Of a stretch of DNA of 31,698 bases, positions 28,831-31,698 are shown one piece after another. Position numbers and translations under genes: made by a program. Source of the DNA: a virus. Each line of letters opens with the position of its first letter. The stretch's first letter is position 1. The stretch spans positions 1-31,698 of the IMG/VR virus record IMGVR_UViG_3300009085_000067; one strand, written 5' to 3'. The notes below the pieces were generated by a model, which was given only the letters and a program-made list of their open reading frames with translations, did not search any database and was not told the origin of the DNA.

Positions 28831-30117
28831 ATGCAGTTCATAAATAACGAAGCTGAACGGTGCCTACTGGCATCGATGGTAATGGACAATTCGATCATCG
28901 AAAACGTGTTCATGAGCATCAACGATGGGGACTTCGGTGTTCAGGCGAACCGGGCGATATACGGCGCAATTCAGTCACTCAAGACAAAGCGCGTCGGGGT
29001 GGATATAACAACTATTTTCGAGGAGCTGAAAGGGTCGATAGTATCACCGGCGGAGATTGCGACGCTCACCGATATTGTCCCTTCCGGCGCGAACTGGGAA
29101 TACCACGCGACTGCTGTGAAGGAAACATCCCTCATTCGCGGATACTTCGCGGCAATCGACGAGGCGCGGCAGTATGACCCGGTAGGCGGGAAAGACATTT
29201 CCGAGCAGATCATGCAGATAAATAAAACGCTTTCGATGCTTTTTGAGTCAGCCGGTACCGAGAAGATTGAAAAGACGATGTATCAGGTAATGCTTGCAAC
29301 CGAAAAGAAGATTGAGTTTTATATCAAGAACAAAGGGAATCTTACTGGATATAAAACCGGATTCGGGAAGCTCGATTTCTACACCGATGGAATCCAGCAC
29401 AATTTGATCATCATCGGAGCAAGGCCGAGTATCGGAAAGACCGCACTCCTCGAGACACTTTTAATCAACATCGCAAAGCTGAATAACGTCCCGGTCGGTC
29501 TATTCGAGATCGAGATGACGGAGGAGCAGATCGGACTCCGGGCAATCGCCGGCAATGCCAATATCAATGTCAGGCAGATAAAAAGCGGCCGGATAAACCC
29601 TATCGACAGCAAAGAGACTCATTACCGGATGAGCGAAACTATGGTCGAGCTTTCAACATTGAAGTTTTACCTGGACGATAAAACAAGCGAGATCCACAAG
29701 ATCGCCGCAAGGATACGGTACATGGCCCGGTGCCTCGGCGTGAATGTTTTCGGGATAGACCACCTTTCAATCGTCGAAAACAAAAACAACAAGAAGCCGC
29801 GACACGAGCAGATGGCCGAAGTTGTCGAAACTCTCCGCGCGCTAAAGAAGGAATTGGGCGTGACAATCATCCTTCTTGCGCAGTTGACACGGGCGGCAGA
29901 GGGAGAAAAGCCCACGCTTGCTGACCTTCGGGAGACGGGCGTTGCAGAGCAGAGCGCGGAGGATGTCTGGATGCTTTACCGCGACCGGCAGGCTGGCATC
30001 GACCAGAAAATCATACCGACAAAGTTGATGATAATGAAACAGCGCGAAGGACCGTGTGGGGATATTGATCTCATGTTCAATACAGAGATCGTCAAATACT
30101 TTGAGTCGGAGGTGTAG
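28831..30117 (+). CDS. dnaB: DnaB-type replicative helicase
   Basis: The 428-residue protein unwinds DNA at the replication fork. An N-terminal DnaB domain (NNEAERCLLASMVMDN) precedes the RecA-like core with Walker A GARPSIGKT (residues 196-204), a hydrophobic strand ending FGIDHLSIVEN (Walker B), HEQMAEVVETLRALKKELG and LLAQLTRAAE, and DLRETGVAEQSAEDVWMLYR. All hexameric helicase motifs are visible. It begins one base after the initiator stop. Confidence 0.93.
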   Translation: MQFINNEAERCLLASMVMDNSIIENVFMSINDGDFGVQANRAIYGAIQSLKTKRVGVDITTIFEELKGSIVSPAEIATLTDIVPSGANWEYHATAVKETSLIRGYFAAIDEARQYDPVGGKDISEQIMQINKTLSMLFESAGTEKIEKTMYQVMLATEKKIEFYIKNKGNLTGYKTGFGKLDFYTDGIQHNLIIIGARPSIGKTALLETLLINIAKLNNVPVGLFEIEMTEEQIGLRAIAGNANINVRQIKSGRINPIDSKETHYRMSETMVELSTLKFYLDDKTSEIHKIAARIRYMARCLGVNVFGIDHLSIVENKNNKKPRHEQMAEVVETLRALKKELGVTIILLAQLTRAAEGEKPTLADLRETGVAEQSAEDVWMLYRDRQAGIDQKIIPTKLMIMKQREGPCGDIDLMFNTEIVKYFESEV

Positions 30118-30119
30118 GA

Positions 30120-30365
30120 ATGAAAATAGATACAGTAGCAATCGGGTATCAGGCCTGTACCGCGACAAAAGAATGCGGAAAATGCTACCAGAGCGAAATA
30201 GCAAATGAATATACAGAAATGGGATGCACATTGACGCAATTATGGTGTCATCAATACGACCTTCCTACTCGACGCGGGATGATGTGCAAACTGTTTGGCT
30301 CAGGCAAACCGAAAGAAGAAAAGACGCAAGAAACACAAAACGAACTATTTGGAGATGAGAAATGA
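30120..30365 (+). CDS. Small Cys-rich hypothetical protein
   Basis: The 81-residue protein, with GGAGG before ATG 30120, has Cys at about 13, 19, 22, 36, 43 and 56 (ACTATKECGKC, MGCTLTQLWCH), probably metal-binding. The tail is acidic and Lys-rich and ends NELFGDEK. Function unknown. Confidence 0.6.
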   Translation: MKIDTVAIGYQACTATKECGKCYQSEIANEYTEMGCTLTQLWCHQYDLPTRRGMMCKLFGSGKPKEEKTQETQNELFGDEK

Positions 30366-30544
30366 TCGAATCAAACGAAAATACCGCCATTGTAGACTTC
30401 ACCTACCGCGACCACGGAAATATGTGCGAAGGTACGGCGCTTATCCGATGCGAGCGCGGGGAAGAAAAGATGTACCTTGAGCGCGTGAAGCGAGTAAGAA
30501 GGGTTGAGATAAAAAACATAATTCGGCATATAAAAGCACTTTAA
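30362..30544 (+). CDS. Small hypothetical protein
   Basis: A 60-residue protein whose ATG overlaps the preceding stop. It is alpha/beta, with a basic end (RVKRVRRVEIKNIIRHIKAL) that may bind nucleic acid. No family recognised. Confidence 0.6.
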   Translation: MIESNENTAIVDFTYRDHGNMCEGTALIRCERGEEKMYLERVKRVRRVEIKNIIRHIKAL

Positions 30545-30547
30545 TGC

Positions 30548-30576
30548 TTTACAGTATTATAAACATATAGTAATAT
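30548..30576 (+). promoter_or_regulatory. Possible promoter for the last early genes
   Basis: TTTACA at 30548-30553 and TAATAT at 30571-30576, spaced 17 bases. It lies in a short AT-rich gap between genes. Confidence 0.5.
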
Positions 30577-30606
30577 ATAAATGAAATAATACAAAGGAGC
30601 GTACAG

Positions 30607-30831
30607 GTGCCAAGGAGAAAAAAGACGGCCGACTTCACCGAAGCCGAGTTTGTCACGGTCGGCGGGATAAAGTTGCCCGGGCCAGACTACCAGACAATCA
30701 AGGAAGCGGTCAGGACGCTGGAAACAAACGCGGATACTGGGATGCCAATGAGCCTGTCGGCTTACCTTTCCCGGTATCTTCAATCAGTAGCGGCAGACAT
30801 TCGCGCCGGAAAGCGGATGAAGAAATACTAA
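30607..30831 (+). CDS. Small hypothetical protein, possibly DNA-binding
   Basis: The 74-residue basic protein starts at GTG 30607, with AAGGAG about nine bases upstream (a rather long gap). It begins MPRRKKTADFTEAEFVTVGG and ends with a helix, SAYLSRYLQSVAADI, and RAGKRMKKY. The layout vaguely suggests a ribbon-helix-helix protein; no firm family. Confidence 0.55.
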   Translation: MPRRKKTADFTEAEFVTVGGIKLPGPDYQTIKEAVRTLETNADTGMPMSLSAYLSRYLQSVAADIRAGKRMKKY

Positions 30832-30840
30832 GGAGTTTCT

Positions 30841-31110
30841 ATGGCAAACGATAAAGAGTGTGGGTTAGAGATAACAAAAGAGTTTGACATCATGGGCAGC
30901 ATCGACAATCAAAAATGCGGAAAGGGTAAAAAACTCATCCTTACGCTTACAATCGATGACGACGAGGAAATCGTAAATATCCTTGACGCGCGTGGATGCG
31001 TCTGTATGTTTCATGTTGCGGTATCAAAGAGATTGCCGGATGTTGAAAGCAGCGATGGTCAACAGGAATTGTCATTGACCGACGCTCTTCCCGATTCGGA
31101 CGAGGAATAA
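30841..31110 (+). CDS. Small acidic hypothetical protein
   Basis: An 89-residue acidic protein with a good AAGGAG upstream. It contains ILTLTIDDDEEIVNILDARG and a tail of Asp, Glu and Ser. Four Cys occur in the first 60 residues. No family recognised. Confidence 0.6.
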   Translation: MANDKECGLEITKEFDIMGSIDNQKCGKGKKLILTLTIDDDEEIVNILDARGCVCMFHVAVSKRLPDVESSDGQQELSLTDALPDSDEE

Positions 31111-31115
31111 ACACC

Positions 31116-31667
31116 ATGATAATCAAGCCGCCGGAGAATCTTAACTTTGTGATTGTAGACCCTTCCTTGAGATCTTCCGGTGTGCTTGTGTGCCGAGACG
31201 GGATAGTCTCGACATACGCGATACAGCGAAAAGATGAACGACTGAAAGTACTTGGCTGGTACGTAAAGCACTTTGCATGCCTGGCGAAAGAAAGATCCTG
31301 GGATTTCATGCTGATTGAGAATTACGCCTTCGGGGCATCATCCAGGTCGGTTACAGGTCAGTCAGAGATTGGCGGCATTATCCGCGCCTGTTTCGCATCG
31401 TACTCAATACCGATAATCGAAATGGCTTGCGGAACATGGAAGTCAATAACGGGAATTAAGCTGAAAAAAAACAGTGTTACCGAAAAACGCGAGTATAAAA
31501 ATGCAGTCATTGAAAAATATGGGATGGAACTGGATTCAACGGACGAGTGCGACGCATACCTGATGCTCGTCGCCATTTCCGCAATCTCGCGCGGTAACTT
31601 CAAGAGGACGCAGGAAGGCGCGGGAGTGATAAGAGAGGAGCTTGAACGGCTCAAGGTAGTTTTTTGA
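31116..31667 (+). CDS. RuvC-like Holliday junction resolvase
   Basis: The 183-residue protein shows the RNase H-like resolvase pattern: FVIVDPSLRSSGVLV (Asp15), MLIENYAFG (Glu68) and STDECDAYLMLVAI with two acidic residues near 146-149. These catalytic acids bind Mg and resolve branched DNA before packaging. Length fits phage RuvC-like enzymes. It follows the helicase and small-gene cluster. Names and residue numbers are by eye. Confidence 0.85.
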   Translation: MIIKPPENLNFVIVDPSLRSSGVLVCRDGIVSTYAIQRKDERLKVLGWYVKHFACLAKERSWDFMLIENYAFGASSRSVTGQSEIGGIIRACFASYSIPIIEMACGTWKSITGIKLKKNSVTEKREYKNAVIEKYGMELDSTDECDAYLMLVAISAISRGNFKRTQEGAGVIREELERLKVVF

Positions 31668-31698
31668 TCTGCCAATTCTGCGGGCGGCCTATTAAATC
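31664..31698 (+). CDS. Start of a small zinc-ribbon protein (runs off the window)
   Basis: TTG 31664 overlaps the resolvase stop by three bases and opens MICQFCGRPI, the first half of a zinc ribbon (CxxC). The frame is still open at the window end. Only 11 residues are visible, so this is a tentative call. Confidence 0.4.
   Translation, partial: MICQFCGRPIK

Overview
The window looks like about two thirds or more of a tailed-phage genome of siphovirus type, or of an intact prophage; I saw no bacterial housekeeping genes. The host is probably a spirochaete or another diderm bacterium. A DUF261-like protein, a family I associate with Borrelia and Treponema elements, sits in the lysis region. 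The lysis region also holds spanin-type proteins, which only make sense with an outer membrane, and one cargo gene encodes a lipoprotein. Integron-like attC sites also fit Treponema, where cassette arrays are known. The host call is inference.

Layout. 1-586: end of a gene with a Gly-rich repeat tract. 590-1424: about 800 nt without a credible gene but with its own promoter and many helices, including tRNA-like modules; I read it as a large structured ncRNA. 1464-18814: rightward virion genes: HTH regulator, MazG-like protein, terminase small and large subunits, portal, minor capsid protein, scaffold, major capsid protein (own promoter and terminator), head-tail connectors, major tail protein (own terminator), gp15-type tail assembly proteins, tape measure, tail hub and fibre genes. 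18898-20255: lysis genes: XhlA-like membrane protein, DUF261-like putative cysteine peptidase, a one-TM protein, and two spanin-like proteins read from the same DNA in two frames. A bidirectional terminator at 20273-20310 separates these from leftward genes.

20402-22925 (minus strand) is the most unusual part: four integron-type gene cassettes separated by three complete attC sites and one truncated attC. In all four, the 7-bp box at the cassette start is exactly complementary to the R'' box at that cassette's own end, and not to its neighbours. The cargo is a lipoprotein, three small unknown proteins and an RtcB-type RNA ligase. Each cassette also carries a different but perfectly paired hairpin between its recombination site and its ribosome binding site. 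No integrase is visible, so this is a phage-borne array lacking an integron integrase.

22965-26309 (minus): early recombination genes: a Rad52-superfamily-like annealing protein, a DUF1351 protein, SSB, an unknown protein and a small RHH-like protein, read from a strong promoter near 26340. The cassettes lie downstream in the same direction and are probably carried on the early transcript. 26310-26534 is an AT-rich divergent control region with a repeated CGGTTATATAT motif. 26535-31698 (plus): many small early proteins, a promoter with a terminator-containing leader (27778-27943), a replication initiator with internal iterons, a DnaB helicase, more small proteins and a RuvC-like resolvase. 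The window ends inside a small zinc-ribbon gene.
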